Numbered from the stretch's first letter, positions 15,998 through 23,788 are shown. The stretch is DNA of 36,097 bases from Pseudomonadota bacterium (GCA_026388315.1 JAPLKA010000035.1:1-36097), one strand, 5' to 3'. The notes: a model not told the origin generated them from the letters alone. Numbers and translations are program-made.

Positions 15998-16291
15998 ATG
16001 AAAGCCATTATGAAAGTTAAATGCTGCCTGTGTGGATAACAGGAAGAAGCCCGGAATCCAAAGGAACAGAAAACAAGCCTTCGAAACATTGCGTATTTCA
16101 AACCGTATTCAATAAGCCCCCTCGAATGTGTATGGTGTAGATATTTGAAAGCGAGTTCACCTCGTGTCTGCCAAAAAACGATGCAGGAAGAAGTTTTATT
16201 CGCAGTCTTTCAGCATAATCATATATTTCTTATTATTTTTTTCACGTTGACATACTGTTGCCACTCATATGATATCAAGCCGGTAGGATAA
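15998..16291 (+). pseudogene. Possible degraded small Cys-containing gene with one in-frame stop
   Basis: The frame starts at ATG 15998 (MKAIMKVKCCLCG), meets a TAA at 16037-16039 and then stays open for 83 codons to 16291. The later part contains NIAYFKPYSISPLECVWCRY and a VCQKTMQEEVLFAVFQHNH segment. The spacing of CCLC and CVWC would suit a zinc-binding protein. One stop in an otherwise coding-like frame suggests a recently broken gene, but no homologue is recalled, and the hydrophobic last part (IFLIIFF) is less convincing. Confidence 0.3.
16247..16273 (+). promoter_or_regulatory. Promoter-like sequence ahead of a possible small RNA
   Basis: TTGACA (16247-16252) and TATGAT (16268-16273) are near-consensus boxes with a short 15-base spacer. 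No gene follows, but a strong terminator ends at 16349. A transcript of roughly 70 nt would contain a first hairpin (ATAAG paired with CTTAT) and the terminator stem. Confidence 0.4.
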
Positions 16292-16307
16292 GGTGTTGCT
16301 TATACCC

Positions 16308-16349
16308 ATCAAAAAGCCACTAACCGATTAAAGTTAGTGGCTTTTTGAT
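16308..16349 (+). terminator. Strong Rho-independent terminator-like palindrome
   Basis: ATCAAAAAGCCACTAAC (16308-16324) is perfectly complementary to GTTAGTGGCTTTTTGAT (16333-16349), with an 8-base loop. The A-run and T-run flanking the GC-rich core make it usable in both directions. On plus it would end a possible small RNA started near 16280. No protein gene ends close to it on either strand. Confidence 0.75.
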
Positions 16350-16449
16350 TGTCCCTTCCAAATGCGATCATCAAGCGAAAAAGGTTCCGGATCATCAACG
16401 GTAATCACCGGAAAATAAGTAAGAATGTTTCCTTAACTCGACCGATCTC

Positions 16450-16478
16450 TTGACAATAGTATCATTTAATGATACTAT
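16450..16478 (+). promoter_or_regulatory. hicAB promoter with embedded operator palindrome
   Basis: TTGACA (16450-16455), a 17-base spacer and TACTAT (16473-16478) form a near-ideal sigma-70 promoter. The spacer and -10 box are one perfect palindrome: ATAGTATCATT, a central T, AATGATACTAT (16456-16478). HicB antitoxins are known to repress their own promoters by binding such repeats, so this is a likely HicB operator. The ATG of hicA begins only 5 bases after the -10 box, which predicts a leaderless or near-leaderless mRNA. Confidence 0.75.
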
Positions 16479-16483
16479 TAATC

Positions 16484-16744
16484 ATGAGTAAGCGCCGGAA
16501 AATATTTGAGGCAATATTTCAGGAACCGGTACTATCAAATATTCCCTGGTCTGATATTGAGGCAATACTAACGGCACTTGGAGCACAGATAAGCGAAGGA
16601 AGAGGTTCCCGTATACGGATAGCATTAAGAGGAGTGAGAGCAACATTCCACAGACCTCATCCACAAAAAGAGACCGACCGGGGAGCTGTAAAATCTATGC
16701 GCAGATTTCTCCGGGAAGCAGGAGTAAAATATGATGACTTATAA
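16484..16744 (+). CDS. hicA: HicA family toxin (mRNA interferase)
   Basis: HicA is a double-stranded-RNA-binding-fold ribonuclease that cuts mRNA and stops growth when HicB is lost. The 86-aa protein matches the family along its length: SNIPWSDIEAILTALGAQIS, then EGRGSRIRIALRGVRATFHR and PHPQKETDRGAVKSMRRFLR. The GSR segment and the HRPHP motif are typical. The catalytic His of the family is often in an early G-x-H position, which here reads GSR, as in this longer subclass. The start at 16484 (MSKRRKIFEAIF) fits homologues. The gene overlaps hicB. It has no ribosome site, in line with the promoter lying just ahead. Confidence 0.9.
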   Translation: MSKRRKIFEAIFQEPVLSNIPWSDIEAILTALGAQISEGRGSRIRIALRGVRATFHRPHPQKETDRGAVKSMRRFLREAGVKYDDL

Positions 16745-17054
16745 AGGATATTTTGGAAAGGTTGAATTCGATGACGAAGCCATGTTGTTTCATGGGGAAA
16801 TCATCGGTATAAGAGATGTGGTAACATTCCAGGGAAAAACCGTCGATGAAATTCAAAAAGCCTTTCATGATTCGGTAGAAGATTACCTTGATTTTTGCAG
16901 GGAGAGAGATGAAGAACCGGATAAGCCTTTTTCGGGTAAGTTTGTGGTAAGAGTTTCCCCTGAAACACATCGCAAGCTTTTTATGTCGGCAAAAAAAGCC
17001 GGACAGAGCATCAATGCTTGGCTCAACGAAAATATTGTCAGGATTGTACCATAG
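16731..17054 (+). CDS. hicB: HicB family antitoxin
   Basis: HicB binds and blocks HicA and represses the operon. The 107-aa protein has the partial RNase-H-like fold of HicB (TYKGYFGKVEFDDEAMLFHG, then EIIGIRDVVTFQGKTVDEIQ) and a C-terminal ribbon-helix-helix DNA-binding part (SGKFVVRVSPETHRKLFMSA, then AGQSINAWLNENI). The gene overlaps hicA by 14 bp (ATG 16731; the ATG at 16734 is also possible), so production is coupled. The palindrome at 16456-16478 is the likely binding site. A related HicB lies at 35677-36012. Confidence 0.92.
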   Translation: MMTYKGYFGKVEFDDEAMLFHGEIIGIRDVVTFQGKTVDEIQKAFHDSVEDYLDFCRERDEEPDKPFSGKFVVRVSPETHRKLFMSAKKAGQSINAWLNENIVRIVP

Positions 17055-17094
17055 GATTTGTAAGGTGTTGAATGGTGAAAGTTTGCATTGTGCT

Positions 17095-17126
17095 TAATGT
17101 TGGCAGTAAATAATGTTGGCAGTAAA
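17095..17126 (+). repeat. 16-bp tandem duplication upstream of the DUF4160 remnant
   Basis: TAATGTTGGCAGTAAA occurs twice back to back (17095-17110 and 17111-17126). It lies between hicB and the DUF4160 start and may have altered that gene's upstream region. Confidence 0.8.
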
Positions 17127-17144
17127 TTAAGGAAAGGATATATT

Positions 17145-17404
17145 GTGCCCGAGATTTGCAGATTCTTTGGAATTATTATTAGGATGTTTTTTGATGAGCA
17201 CGATCCTCCACATTTTCATGCTGAGTATCAGGGCATTAGGCTGTTTTTGATTTCAACGGCAATGTTATGAAGGGTACTTTAATTTCCAGGACAGCAACGA
17301 AACTCGTGAGAGAGTGGATAGACTTGCATCTCGATAAACTCAAAGAGGATTGGGAATTGGCAGGGGCGGGCAAAGAAATGAAAAAGATTGCCCCATGGGA
17401 GTAA
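17145..17404 (+). pseudogene. DUF4160 protein, frameshifted
   Basis: The frame begins at GTG 17145 after an AAGGAAAGG ribosome site and reads VPEICRFFGIIIRMFFDEHD, then PPHFHAEYQGIR, the DUF4160 signature. At about 17238-17240 one base is missing; the neighbouring frame continues AVFDFNGNVMKGTLISRTAT and VREWIDLHLDKLKEDWELA to the TAA at 17404. Restoring one base gives a full-length protein of about 86 residues. DUF4160 genes are usually paired with DUF2442, as here, and the pair has been proposed to be a toxin-antitoxin-like module. This copy is probably inactive unless the missing base is a sequence error. Confidence 0.8.
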
Positions 17405-17414
17405 GGAGTCAACC

Positions 17415-17657
17415 ATGTGGAATATGAACGATGTAAAAAAAATAGAGTACAAAGGCGGTTTTGTTTATCGTATTATCTTTGATGATGGTCATAGTGGTGA
17501 AGTAGATTTTTCAGAATATCTTGGAAGAGGCCCTGTTTTTGAACTCTTGCGAGATATATCGTTTTTTAAGCAAGCCCGAATAGAAGACGGAACAATTTCC
17601 TGGCCAAATGGCACTGATATTGCTCCCGAAACCCTCTATGAAAAAATATGTCGTTGA
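17415..17657 (+). CDS. DUF2442 domain protein
   Basis: The ATG at 17415 ([20 protein letters not shown]) follows a GGAG ribosome site. The 80-aa protein carries the family pattern [27 protein letters not shown] and a C-terminal [20 protein letters not shown]2442 is a small alpha/beta domain usually encoded beside DUF4160; here it begins 10 bp after the broken partner. If the pair is toxin-antitoxin-like, this member is left alone. Confidence 0.85.
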   Translation: MWNMNDVKKIEYKGGFVYRIIFDDGHSGEVDFSEYLGRGPVFELLRDISFFKQARIEDGTISWPNGTDIAPETLYEKICR

Positions 17658-17891
17658 CAGCTTGTGCAGTATACGCATTTACGTCTGTCTCTTCCATCGC
17701 CGCCGGTGATTTAATCTGTTTGCACAATTCTTCCGAGATTAGCGATAAAAACGTAGAAACTTTATCCCGAGAAAAATATCTTTTGCATAAAAATGCCCAT
17801 AACCACAATGTTTAGGGGGATCTGATCGGATTTAGTCAGCACCTTATTGCCGGCTTGATATGATATACCCTCTTTATAAAGGATGGTTACC

Positions 17892-18038
17892 ATGCCTCGA
17901 TATACCTTTAAAATAAATGAACTGGAATACCGGACGGTTGATGCCTCCGACCTTGAAGATGCCCTGGAAAGGGTCGGCATTGAAAAAGATGACCGTTATG
18001 AACTTGTGAAAGAGGAAGATGTCGTTAGTAATTATTAA
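17892..18038 (+). CDS. 48-aa acidic small protein, paralogue of the one at 26340
   Basis: The frame begins MPRYTFKINELEYRTVDASD and continues LEDALERVGIEKDDRYELVK to a TAA at 18038. It aligns closely with the 61-aa protein at 26340-26525 (YTFKIN, TVD, DALE, GI, KDD, YELV). Both are preceded by GGTTACC joined to the ATG and by a purine-rich ribosome site (AAGGATGG here). Two independent copies support real coding. The family is unknown; it is small, acidic and probably cytoplasmic. The 17658-17891 gap before it shows no other convincing gene. Confidence 0.7.
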   Translation: MPRYTFKINELEYRTVDASDLEDALERVGIEKDDRYELVKEEDVVSNY

Positions 18039-18202
18039 AATTTGTATAAATTAAGTAACCCCTCAATATAGAAAGCTAAGACCCGAATCACAAAGATTTT
18101 CTCCATATACAATCACAGACGACGGATGCCCGCATCGGTAAAATCTAATACAACATAAGATACATGATAACAAACAAAACATTCAAAACAAGGAGCTAAC
18201 AA

Positions 18203-18922
18203 ATGGGCGACACCGGTATTCAGTCAGGCAAAGGAGCGGGGTATCCGGGTCTTGCCGATATGAACCCGACCAGTCTTATTCATGCACTCAGCCAGATAGA
18301 GCATCTGTCAATGGTCGAGATGGACAGCGACCTTCCACCCGAATACATCAACTCGCTTAACACACTGCATTTTACGGAGATGGGGTTCAAAGCCGCATTA
18401 ACAAGTACGCTGTTTTGCTTCTCGGAATCCATCGTGACATTCATGGCGGTAAAGGGACACATTCCCATCTTTGGTTCTACCCGCCCTTCCCTTCTCGAAG
18501 AATTATATTCCTATACGATGAACCTAGCGCTGCCGCTGTCTTTTTCATTGCTTATCGGCATGATCCTTTTCAAGACGTTCAGAGGGGCAGCCACGAAAAA
18601 GGTTATCAATTCATTGCTTACCGGGTACGTGGCAAGCGTTGCCATATGGTCGGTAGTGTTTTTCCTCTTGATCAATATCATCCACTATAAACTTTTGACC
18701 CCTGAGTCAATCTCTAACATAACGTCCACATTGAACGAAGCGCTGAAAAAAGACTGGGTGTGGCCCTATGAGTGGCTTATGAAGATACGGAGTGTTCTGA
18801 TTCCGTCTGCTTTGTTCGCGCTGTTTTCGAGCATAGCAAGCGTATCGGTGATAGCGTCCCTCTGGTACATCGGTTTGAGGCGATCAGAAAAATTCAGAGC
18901 TTTTATACAGGAGTGGGAATGA
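18203..18922 (+). CDS. Multi-pass membrane protein, partner of the HD-domain protein
   Basis: The start ATG has an AAGGAG ribosome site 7 bases upstream. The 239-aa protein has a soluble N-terminus (about 60 residues) and about four membrane segments near 66-85, 107-125, 142-163 and 200-225. I do not recognise the family. Its stop overlaps the ATG of the HD-domain gene by four bases (ATGA), so the two products are made together and probably form a membrane complex. Similar gene pairs sit on conjugative elements, which fits the topB and coupling ATPase found 6-10 kb away, but the link is inference. Confidence 0.7.
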   Translation: MGDTGIQSGKGAGYPGLADMNPTSLIHALSQIEHLSMVEMDSDLPPEYINSLNTLHFTEMGFKAALTSTLFCFSESIVTFMAVKGHIPIFGSTRPSLLEELYSYTMNLALPLSFSLLIGMILFKTFRGAATKKVINSLLTGYVASVAIWSVVFFLLINIIHYKLLTPESISNITSTLNEALKKDWVWPYEWLMKIRSVLIPSALFALFSSIASVSVIASLWYIGLRRSEKFRAFIQEWE

Positions 18923-20283
18923 CATTAATAACCATACTTGCGATTGTCGCCGCTGCCCTTTTCGGGTATGCCGCATGGATTATCTTTTTCAGTTCTAAAA
19001 TATCAGCGGATCATCAGCGGATATCGGTTCCTCTCGAACAGCTTGCGGCTGATATCTGGCTGAAGCATAACGAGGAACACAGGAGCCTTCCTATTAAGAG
19101 CAAAGGGGTAGCCGACCTGTTTGCTTCCGGGAATTCTTCTGCAGGCAACAAGAAAAAGGCGGATTTAAAGACAGAGCCTTCCGAAACGGCTACGGCAGTT
19201 GCGGCATCAGAGACAACCGGTGACTCAAAGGTTACCAGTGATACCGATGTTACCGATGACACCAGCACTGAACCATGGTCTAAAACCTTGAAGTCTTTTC
19301 TTGACGACTGCTATTATCCGTATTTGAAAGTAATCGAGTTACAGGAGGGGGCGCTGCCGGTGATACAGACATTGCTCAATATTATCAGTCAGTACGGTTC
19401 GGCGCCATCGATTTTAGCGGGACAAACAAATGATAATGAGTCGATAGATTTGAGATCGGTGAAGGACTGTCTCGACAATGTATCATTGGAGGAACATACA
19501 TACAGCGTTACCAGAAATCTTATAAGTATCCTGAAGGAAAATAACGCCGATTACGAATTGTCTGTACCAAAGGCGCTCATAACAGGACTCGCCCATGATA
19601 TAGGCAAAATACCGGAATACGTGGCGAGCGGAAAATATAACACATTGAATCATTCGACGACATCTGCGGACAAACTGGCAGAACTGCTCACAGACGTTGA
19701 TGTTTTTTGGAAAAAAGAAGCCATTGCCACGGTAAAAGAACACCATGAATCGAGCAAGGATCAGTTCACCTTCTATTTGAAGGAGGCAGACAGAAGGGCG
19801 CGGGAGATGGAAATTGTGAGGTACACGAGCGGGTATGATATCGTACCGTTCAAAGAGTGGTTTAGTGTCGATGAGTTTCTTGAAAGACTTTTGCCCGATA
19901 TAAATATAGCGAAAGACCAGGGAAAATATAATGTGTTCTCATTCAAGGGGGTCGTCTATGCACAACATACTTATCTTTATGAGCTCGCCAGAAACCTCTG
20001 TAGTGATAAGATGGTAATAGACCTCATGTTCGTCTATAAATCAGAGCAAGAAGCGGCAACAAGGCTTGTCGTCAACCTGCTGAAGGAATCGGGGTTCATA
20101 ATGGATACCCTCTATCAGAACAGGTATTTTCAATCTTTTATTATTAAGACTGCGGGACACAAGAAGAATGAACATCTAACCCCGATAAAACCTGATATAA
20201 GATTTGACATGGAAGAGATCGAAAAAAGGAAAATGGGATATCTGGAGACAATAGACGATGTGGCGCCCGAAAGTAAAAAATGA
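18919..20283 (+). CDS. Membrane-anchored HD-domain protein
   Basis: The start at ATG 18919 (MTLITILAIVAAALFGYAAW) overlaps the upstream stop. One membrane segment (about 3-25) is followed by a low-complexity Ser/Thr/Ala/Asp linker (about 75-115). The HD domain follows (about 185-300): EEHTYSVTRNL with the first His (about 192), GLAHDIGKIPEY with the His-Asp pair (about 225) and VKEHHESSKD with further His (about 274). HD domains bind two metals and hydrolyse phosphoesters or nucleotides. MOBH relaxases (TraI) also use an HD-like fold, and the domain order and conjugative setting make a remote relation possible, but no relaxase-specific region is clear. The C-terminal 150 residues are unassigned. 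Confidence 0.75.
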   Translation: MTLITILAIVAAALFGYAAWIIFFSSKISADHQRISVPLEQLAADIWLKHNEEHRSLPIKSKGVADLFASGNSSAGNKKKADLKTEPSETATAVAASETTGDSKVTSDTDVTDDTSTEPWSKTLKSFLDDCYYPYLKVIELQEGALPVIQTLLNIISQYGSAPSILAGQTNDNESIDLRSVKDCLDNVSLEEHTYSVTRNLISILKENNADYELSVPKALITGLAHDIGKIPEYVASGKYNTLNHSTTSADKLAELLTDVDVFWKKEAIATVKEHHESSKDQFTFYLKEADRRAREMEIVRYTSGYDIVPFKEWFSVDEFLERLLPDINIAKDQGKYNVFSFKGVVYAQHTYLYELARNLCSDKMVIDLMFVYKSEQEAATRLVVNLLKESGFIMDTLYQNRYFQSFIIKTAGHKKNEHLTPIKPDIRFDMEEIEKRKMGYLETIDDVAPESKK

Positions 20284-20298
20284 AATACCATGGCAACT

Positions 20299-21702
20299 TT
20301 AAGAATTTGAGCTATGGCTTACGGCTTTATCCTTATGTACCAACAGGACATTATCCTTTCGGGCTAATTCAATCATCCCCCGGGTGAACCCGCTTTTGCT
20401 GAACAGCACAAACCGGCTGGTTCTTACATCGTTGAACCAGTCTGTAAGGCGTGATTTCCTTACAAGATTCAGATAAATGTCCTCACCTACCTTTTTATTG
20501 CTCCACTTACACTCGGCAAAATAAGCTGTTTTTGTTTCTTCATCGAGAGCTATGATGTCTATCTCCTCATTTCTTGACCACCATTTGCCTATTGTTGTGT
20601 ACCGCATATGCCCGTCAGACATGAGAACTCTGCATAGATCCCTGCATACGTCCTCGTAAACGCCGGAAGCATGGTGCTCGAAGGAGTCTTTTATGAGTGT
20701 CATGACATAATCGGCGTTGCCGATTTCTATTCTGCTCCTGTTGGGGAATATGTATTTGAACCAGAACGTAAAGAACTTGTCATGGAGCCTGTAGAAGCCC
20801 TGCTTGCTCTTTTCGGGGTACTTTTCTGTAGCCGGTATATCTTTCTCGACGAACCTGAGCCCTCTTAATGTGTCTATATATTTAGAGATGAGACTTTTTT
20901 CAAAACCTGTATCGTTGATGATTTCCGATAATTTTCTCTTCCCCTGGGCAATGGCTTTCAGAATCACAAAATAGTTACGTGGTTCCCGCAGTTCTTCCCG
21001 CAAGATGTATTCAACCTCATTGTAGAAAAAGCTTCCCCTGTCCAACACCAGATCTGTAATATTAGTAAAGATATCATCTTTTGCGTGGATCTTTTCCACA
21101 TATGCCGGCACGGTCCCGAAAACAGAGTATATCTTCACGAGATCATCGAAGTCCCTTCCGGGAAAGAATTCTTTGAGGGCAGGAAATTCCATTTCCCTGA
21201 CCTCCAGAGAGGCAGTCCTTCTCCCATAGAGAGGTGCCTTGTAAAAGAGCACTTCTTTTTCCATCATCCCGATGCTTGAACCCATGAGGACCAGGAAAAG
21301 CTTCGTTTCTTTCAAGTACTCGTCTATCCCTTTCTGGAATATCGAAGATATTGCGGGATTTGAATTGACGAGATAGGGGAACTCATCAATGACGAGAATG
21401 AGCTGCTCGGTGTTCTTTTCTTTCAGATAGGCGAAAAACTGGTACCAGTCCCTGAACCCGGCATCCCTCAGAATGGCATCATTAAAATGCTCTCCCATGG
21501 TCCGACCGAGGCTTTTAAGCTGCTCTGCCTCAGAGACGCTGTCAGCGAGAAAATATACGGCGTCTTTCCCCTTAATAAACTCCTGAATCAACCTGGTCTT
21601 GCCGATCCGGCGCCTTCCGTACACAGGGATGAACCGGAAACCGTCCTCACGATAATGCTTTTCAAGTATGGATAGCTCAGCCTTTCTGTTTACGAATTCC
21701 AT
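20299..21702 (-). CDS. Archaeal-type AAA ATPase with C-terminal DUF234 nuclease-like domain
   Basis: The 467-aa protein begins MEFVNRKAELSILEKHYRED, typical of the family. Walker A is YGRRRIGKTRLIQEFI (about 29-40), Walker B LILVIDEFPYLVN (about 101-113) and a later GSSIGMM motif. A winged-helix region follows (SEIINDTGFEKSLISKYIDT). The C-terminal DUF234 part has NEEIDIIALDEETKTAYFAE joined to CKWSNKK, a PD-(D/E)xK-like core with the Asp of IDI and the E-x-K of ECKW. These STAND-related ATPases are abundant in archaea and some bacteria; their role is unknown, and mobility or defence has been suggested. The ribosome site AAGGAGG lies 6 bases from the ATG. A promoter with palindromes precedes it. 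Confidence 0.9.
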   Translation of the reverse strand: MEFVNRKAELSILEKHYREDGFRFIPVYGRRRIGKTRLIQEFIKGKDAVYFLADSVSEAEQLKSLGRTMGEHFNDAILRDAGFRDWYQFFAYLKEKNTEQLILVIDEFPYLVNSNPAISSIFQKGIDEYLKETKLFLVLMGSSIGMMEKEVLFYKAPLYGRRTASLEVREMEFPALKEFFPGRDFDDLVKIYSVFGTVPAYVEKIHAKDDIFTNITDLVLDRGSFFYNEVEYILREELREPRNYFVILKAIAQGKRKLSEIINDTGFEKSLISKYIDTLRGLRFVEKDIPATEKYPEKSKQGFYRLHDKFFTFWFKYIFPNRSRIEIGNADYVMTLIKDSFEHHASGVYEDVCRDLCRVLMSDGHMRYTTIGKWWSRNEEIDIIALDEETKTAYFAECKWSNKKVGEDIYLNLVRKSRLTDWFNDVRTSRFVLFSKSGFTRGMIELARKDNVLLVHKDKAVSHSSNS

Positions 21703-21727
21703 CCTGCCTCCTTCAGACTTTTACTTT

Positions 21728-21782
21728 ATTATACTTACGATTAGTATAATATAAAGTATACTATATGTTTTGTGCGGGTCAA
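21728..21782 (-). promoter_or_regulatory. Promoter with inverted-repeat operator for the DUF234 ATPase gene
   Basis: On the minus strand TTGACC (21782-21777) and TATACT (21760-21755) are separated by 16 bases. Just downstream, ATTATACT (21728-21735) and AGTATAAT (21743-21750) form a perfect inverted repeat, and AGTATACT (21755-21762), itself a palindrome, overlaps the -10 box. The repeated AGTATA half-sites suggest binding of a repressor, possibly the ATPase's own winged-helix part or an outside regulator. Confidence 0.55.
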
Positions 21783-22282
21783 GAAAAAAACTGAAATTGT
21801 TCTACTTGGGGTAATACCAGAATCGGAATAAGCGTTATAATAATGTTGCAATATGTGTTTGCCCCCTACCCCATAATTGAGTATTACAAAAAAACAAAGA
21901 GTTGCTGCCGACAACCTGGAAATTCTTGGCACCGTCACTGACGCAACTGCAAAACAGTTCACACAACACTTTAAGTAATCACCACAAATAATTATAGATA
22001 TTGAATAATTTATGTTTATATTATGTCAATGACAGCTTTTGCGCCTCTTTGCTTCATGATAATATTTTTTATACCAACCAATTTAATACACCAATATATC
22101 GCACATTTATAGTCATTTTGCCGGTAAAAGTGGCGCTTTCGTAGATTTTGCCGATGACCATACCATCCCAACGGTAATTCGCTGTATGGGATAGACCATG
22201 AGTTTACATTGACAAAGAGCGTCTTCATGGATAGTATTTCAATACAGAACTAACATCGCGAAATAAAAAGGGGAAGAAAACA
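21783..22282. other. Intergenic region of about 500 bp, AT-rich
   Basis: No confident gene is seen. A short coding-like piece near 21890-21978 (plus) reads VAADNLEILGTVTDATAKQF and ends in a stop soon after; it may be a leftover C-terminus. A 70-codon minus frame at 22016-22228 has no ribosome site and no recognisable motif. Confidence 0.4.
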
Positions 22283-22393
22283 ATGAGAGACAAGAGCAAG
22301 AAGGACAAAGAAAAGGGCCAGAAACAAAACTCCGATAAACAGCAACAGAAGGCAAAAAAGAAACTGGATAAACAACCTAAAAAAGCCTCTTGA
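22283..22393 (+). CDS. 36-aa lysine/glutamine-rich small protein
   Basis: The ATG at 22283 follows an AAAAGGGGAAG ribosome site. The peptide begins MRDKSKKDKEKGQKQNSDKQ and ends QPKKAS; over one third is Lys, with many Gln and no hydrophobic core. I recall similar short Lys-rich proteins annotated as hypothetical in many bacteria, so it is probably real. It is likely disordered or a long helix that could bind nucleic acid. No partner gene is adjacent. Confidence 0.6.
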   Translation: MRDKSKKDKEKGQKQNSDKQQQKAKKKLDKQPKKAS

Positions 22394-22522
22394 CGGTTTT
22401 TGCAGTTATGTGTCAACGGATTCATATGGCTCATGCCGATAAACTATCCCGGCAAGGAAAGGTTATTGTAAATTCGGCCTATGCCTGGCACCATCGAATG
22501 AAACTGGACGGATGAACAGGGA

Positions 22523-22966
22523 ATGAGAGCGAAAAAAATAAAACATGAGAGAGCATTGACGTTAAACAAGAATTTCACACCTGTTTCTGTTGATGAAGGA
22601 GACGAGTTTTACCCTAATGGAATATTCCATTTTAACATCACGAAGATGCTCTCGTTCATTGATGATCATCGGGAAGAATTTATACATGAACGCGTTGCAG
22701 TGAAGGATTACGCAAAAGAGCATCCACATATCAATGAGGACTATATAAATTCAGCCTGTATTACCGATCCGGTAATATTGGCCGAAATAGCACCTGGGAG
22801 ATATAACCTGATTGATGGGCATCACAGAATGGAAAAAGCCCGCAGATCAGGAACAGCATATCTTATGGCATACAGATTTAATATGGAACAGCATATACAA
22901 TTTTTGACGTCATATGAGGCTTATGCTGCTTATGTTGGATACTGGAATGGTAAACTTAAAGATTGA
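22523..22966 (+). CDS. ParB/sulfiredoxin-like domain protein
   Basis: This 147-aa protein contains ITDPVILAEIAPGRYNLIDG followed by HHRMEKARRSG, the G-H-x-R box of the ParB N-terminal/Srx fold, which binds CTP in ParB and nucleotides in related proteins. No helix-turn-helix DNA-binding part follows, so it is not a full partition protein. Free-standing versions are common and poorly understood. The ribosome site is weak. A degraded copy of its last 27 codons lies at 23811-23894, beyond the disrupted HAD gene. Confidence 0.8.
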   Translation: MRAKKIKHERALTLNKNFTPVSVDEGDEFYPNGIFHFNITKMLSFIDDHREEFIHERVAVKDYAKEHPHINEDYINSACITDPVILAEIAPGRYNLIDGHHRMEKARRSGTAYLMAYRFNMEQHIQFLTSYEAYAAYVGYWNGKLKD

Positions 22967-22981
22967 AAAGAAGATGTGCCG

Positions 22982-23788
22982 ATGGAACAAAAGAGAATAG
23001 CGTTATTTGACATAGACAATACAATCTACAATGGATATTTGATTTTCCCTTTGGCCGAGTATTTCCTCAAAGAACGTATCATCGGCAGGGATATTGTCAT
23101 ACCACTTTGCTTTCATACGCTAAATTATAAATAACGTAAATTACTGATATAACGTATGATATATTTATTATAGTTTATTGAAGGTCAGCGAATTAGTATC
23201 AATAGCCTGAACCAGGACTTGCACATGTACCGAGCTAAGCAGGTTGACTACGAGACAACTGTTGAGAACTTGAATATACATATTGCCGACGGCCTAAAGG
23301 GCCATCATCTAAGTTCAATTTTAAGTGTAACGGCAACCTTTCTTGAGACGAAGGAAGGAAGCAATTTTTTTCCTTTTGCAAGGCCACTCTTAGAATTATT
23401 GAAGAAAAGGTACGATATCTATCTTGTCACCGGAGAGATGCAATGCATAGGTAAAGCAGTTGCTGATTATTTTTCTGTACACGGATACATTTCAACAGAA
23501 ATGGAGATTGAGAATGGTGTGTTCACCGGCAATATCAGCAAATCCCTGGCAAGAAAAGAAGGAAAGAAAGATGCGATCGAGGTTATCTTCGGCGCATATC
23601 CATACGAGAGTTCCATGGCTTTTGGTGATTCAGAGGGGGACATCGACATGCTCGATAAGACTGCAAAGGCTTTTTGCATAAATGCAACGGAAGGTCTCAA
23701 CGAGGCGGCGCTCTCAATGGGATGGCATATTGTTACCCCTTTGTCTATAATTGAAACAGTAAAAAGGGTGATACAGGATTTGCAGTGA
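22982..23788 (+). pseudogene. HAD-superfamily phosphatase (HAD-IB-like), interrupted by an AT-rich insertion
   Basis: The start ATG 22982 gives MEQKRIALFDIDNTIYNGYL, with motif I (DxDNT), then FPLAEYFLKERIIGRDIV. After about residue 39 the sequence turns AT-rich and hits stops near 23132. The same frame resumes at about 23200 with SLNQDLHMYRAKQVDYETTV and contains motif II (YDIYLVTGE), the ISTEMEIENGVFTG segment, motif III (Lys in ARKEGKKDAI) and motif IV (MAFGDSEGDIDMLDKT). The insert is about 100 bp, keeps the frame, and contains CATACG and CGTATG as an inverted pair. Before insertion this was a complete SerB/HAD-IB-type phosphatase. The 189-aa 3' part lacks the catalytic Asp and should be inactive. 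Confidence 0.8.

Noticed and set aside
17566-17808. An 80-codon minus-strand frame with a coding-like middle ([18 protein letters not shown])
   Set aside because: It overlaps the end of DUF2442 on the other strand and has no clear start signal; at most a remnant.
22016-22228. A 70-codon minus-strand frame starting MKTLFVNVNSW
   Set aside because: No ribosome site, no recognised motif and uneven composition; not enough support to call a gene.
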